Shown: in pieces, positions 62,775-64,000 of the stretch
Position numbering within the stretch: position 1 is the first letter of the stretch
How the letters are laid out: every line of letters begins with the position of its first letter
DNA from: Hydrogenobacter thermophilus TK-6
GTDB lineage: Bacteria; Aquificota; Aquificia; Aquificales; Aquificaceae
Length of the DNA stretch: 64,000 nucleotides
NCBI RefSeq assembly: GCF_000010785.1
Contig: NC_013799.1
Span: forward strand, 186,001-250,000
Direction: 5' to 3'
Position numbers and translations under genes: made by a program
Notes under the pieces: generated by a model
What the model saw: only the letters and a program-made list of their open reading frames with translations
Databases searched by the model: none
What the model was told of the DNA's origin: nothing

Positions 62775-63917
62775 ATGCTGGGAATTCTTAAAAGGAAGGG
62801 AGAAAAAGTAAAAAAGGATAGATCCGGCATAAAGGTAGGTATCCCCAAGTTTTTGAACATATGGGGAACACACCAATTTTGGGTCGGTTTTTTTAACCAC
62901 TTGGGAATCAAAGTAGTTTTTAGCTCAGACACTTCCGAAGAACAATACAGGCAGTACGGGAAGGGTAGGATTACCATGGACAGCTGTTTTCCTGTGAAAG
63001 CTTTAGCTGGGCATATAGGTGAACTGCTTGCAAAGAATGTGGATATACTCTTTGTACCTATGATCTACTCCCTGCCATCCTTTCTGAGAGGACATGTGTT
63101 GGATACGGTGAGCTGTACGAGGGTTATGATGGCTCCGGAAAACATAAAGGCGGGTTTCACCAGAGAGAAGGATGAGTTTTCCTCAAGAGGGGTAAGGTTT
63201 ATTTCACCCTTCGTGACCTTTGGAGAGCCAGAGCTCCTTCCCAAACAACTTTACGAAGCGCTAAAGGAATTCCTTGACCTGTCTTATCAAGAGGTGACTC
63301 AAGCAGTCAAGCATGGACTAAGATCCCTTGAAGATTTTGACGCTTACATAAGGGGTAAGAGTCTGGAAATAGTAAAGTGGTGCGTAAAAGAGAACAAGCC
63401 GGCCATACTTGTTCTTGCAAGACCTTACCATATGGATACAGGCATAGGACACGAGATAGATGTGGAGTTTCAAACTTATGGATATCCCGTCCTTTGGTAC
63501 AATTACCTACCCTTAGATGATTGGCTATTGAATTGGCTCTTTGGTCAAGAGGTGAAGGCGGGCATTATAAAGAGTCCTTTTGATATATCCGATGTTTGGA
63601 CATCTTCTTATAGTTCAAACACCAACGAAATTATATGGGCTGCCAAGTTTGCCTGCAGGTTTCCATGGATAACTGGAGTTATAAGACTTTCCAGTTATGA
63701 GTGCGGTATGGACCAGCCCACTTTTACCCCAGTGCAAAAGATAGTTGAAAGCAGAGGGACTTTGTACTTTAAATTTGGCGAGCTTGATGAGACAAAGCCT
63801 GCAGGGAGTATCAAGATAAGGGTTGAGACTATAGTCTATTACTTGGAGAAGTATTCGGCAGACATAATAAATAAGAAGCTTAGTATGCTACCGCCTCTAC
63901 CCAAAGAGCTTTCTTGA
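62775..63917 (+). CDS. 2-hydroxyacyl-CoA dehydratase/activase-related protein (DUF2229/HgdB-like)
   Basis: A protein of about 380 residues. The segment KVGIPKFLNIWGTHQFWVGF and the RITMDSCFPVKALAGHIGEL stretch match the DUF2229 domain that follows the activase domains in large HgdB/BcrC-type proteins. ILVLARPYHMDTGIGHEIDV and YECGMDQPTFTPVQKIVES are also family-typical. Full-size relatives of this type (over 1,000 residues) have activase domains first; they are absent here. Cysteines such as Cys in MDSCFPVK and SYECGMDQ could hold an Fe-S cluster. The start is uncertain: ATG at 62727 or 62775, neither with a clear ribosome site. The stretch 62568-62774 shows no other gene. Confidence 0.65.
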   Translation: MLGILKRKGEKVKKDRSGIKVGIPKFLNIWGTHQFWVGFFNHLGIKVVFSSDTSEEQYRQYGKGRITMDSCFPVKALAGHIGELLAKNVDILFVPMIYSLPSFLRGHVLDTVSCTRVMMAPENIKAGFTREKDEFSSRGVRFISPFVTFGEPELLPKQLYEALKEFLDLSYQEVTQAVKHGLRSLEDFDAYIRGKSLEIVKWCVKENKPAILVLARPYHMDTGIGHEIDVEFQTYGYPVLWYNYLPLDDWLLNWLFGQEVKAGIIKSPFDISDVWTSSYSSNTNEIIWAAKFACRFPWITGVIRLSSYECGMDQPTFTPVQKIVESRGTLYFKFGELDETKPAGSIKIRVETIVYYLEKYSADIINKKLSMLPPLPKELS

Positions 63918-63985
63918 AAAATACGGACAAAAGGTGTATAATTTTAAGCATGAAAAATGACCCTCTCTTATTGTGGGGTTTTTAA
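63914..63985 (+). promoter_or_regulatory. Strong promoter and 11-codon open frame at the right end
   Basis: TTGAAA (63914-63919), 17-base spacer and TATAAT (63937-63942) make a strong promoter. An ATG eight bases on (63950) opens only MKNDPLLLWGF before a stop at 63983-63985. It could be a leader peptide or the start of a transcript for a gene beyond the window. Confidence 0.4.
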
Positions 63986-64000
63986 GGCACACCTAAAACC

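Noticed and set aside
62490-62900. A 136-codon hydrophobic frame on the minus strand
   Set aside because: It covers two rRNA promoters and the start of the HgdB-like gene, has no ribosome site, and its hydrophobicity comes from A/T-rich promoter sequence.

Overview
The window looks like a chromosomal segment of a thermophilic, autotrophic member of the Aquificales, most likely Hydrogenobacter or a close relative. This is inference from gene content: a SucD-like protein with the size of the citryl-CoA synthetase small subunit (reductive TCA cycle), a fused siroheme decarboxylase NirDL, a PspB-like phosphoserine phosphatase, very tight gene packing, and a 16S-Ile-Ala-23S-5S rRNA operon. No database search was possible.

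Layout. 1-2.7 kb: start of hslU, a small unknown gene, tsaE, a histidine phosphatase and a DUF429 gene. 2.6-8.1 kb: kdpABC potassium pump operon with a kinase-less KdpD; kdpA is broken by a small deletion/frameshift. 8.2-11 kb: GYD protein, trpF, aroD, argG. 11-13.5 kb: a PHO box made of four TTAAC repeats at exact 11-base steps, a PhoX-type lipoprotein phosphatase, and a frameshifted cytochrome fragment. 13.5-24 kb: mnmG, ferredoxin, tRNA-Ser, thiC, M23 peptidase, ccsB-like gene, a fused acyl-activating/ACP/acyltransferase protein with thioesterase and MFS partners, ispD. 24-33.4 kb: SPOUT methyltransferase, mraY, nirDL with a divergent Fe-S Rrf2 regulator, nrdD, mtaB, mlaE, aroC, rpmB. 33.5-40.5 kb: SCP2-like secreted protein, truA, degenerate EAL protein, TPR lipoprotein, ffh, a divergent restriction-modification pair, and arsR-trxA-trxB. 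40.5-56.5 kb: lptD, rpe, a decayed TnpB gene, a PLD-HerA fusion protein, GNAT, lolA, M28 peptidase, ilvE, Memo protein, sppA, a polytopic heme-copper-oxidase-like protein, lptB, and a TonB receptor / Fe-S membrane protein / TonB cluster. 56.5-62.6 kb: the rRNA operon on the minus strand, driven by three tandem near-consensus promoters. 62.7-64 kb: a 2-hydroxyacyl-CoA dehydratase-type protein.

The outstanding feature is an 838-base group I intron inside the 23S rRNA gene. It interrupts the peptidyl-transferase loop directly after the base equivalent to E. coli U2449, two bases before A2451. This is the site used by the yeast mitochondrial omega intron. P1, P2, P3, P4, P6, P7, P8, P9, P10 and the terminal G can all be traced by eye. 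The intron encodes a two-motif LAGLIDADG protein that resembles I-SceI in layout, and the intact exon junction resembles the I-SceI target. The endonuclease ribosome binding site is buried in the P6 stem, and the end of its reading frame runs through catalytic-core sequence. Further points of interest are the PLD-HerA fusion, the restriction-modification pair whose methyltransferase carries a ribbon-helix-helix-like head, the PHO box, and a recurring arrangement of -10 boxes 6-10 bases before start codons, which suggests leaderless mRNAs.
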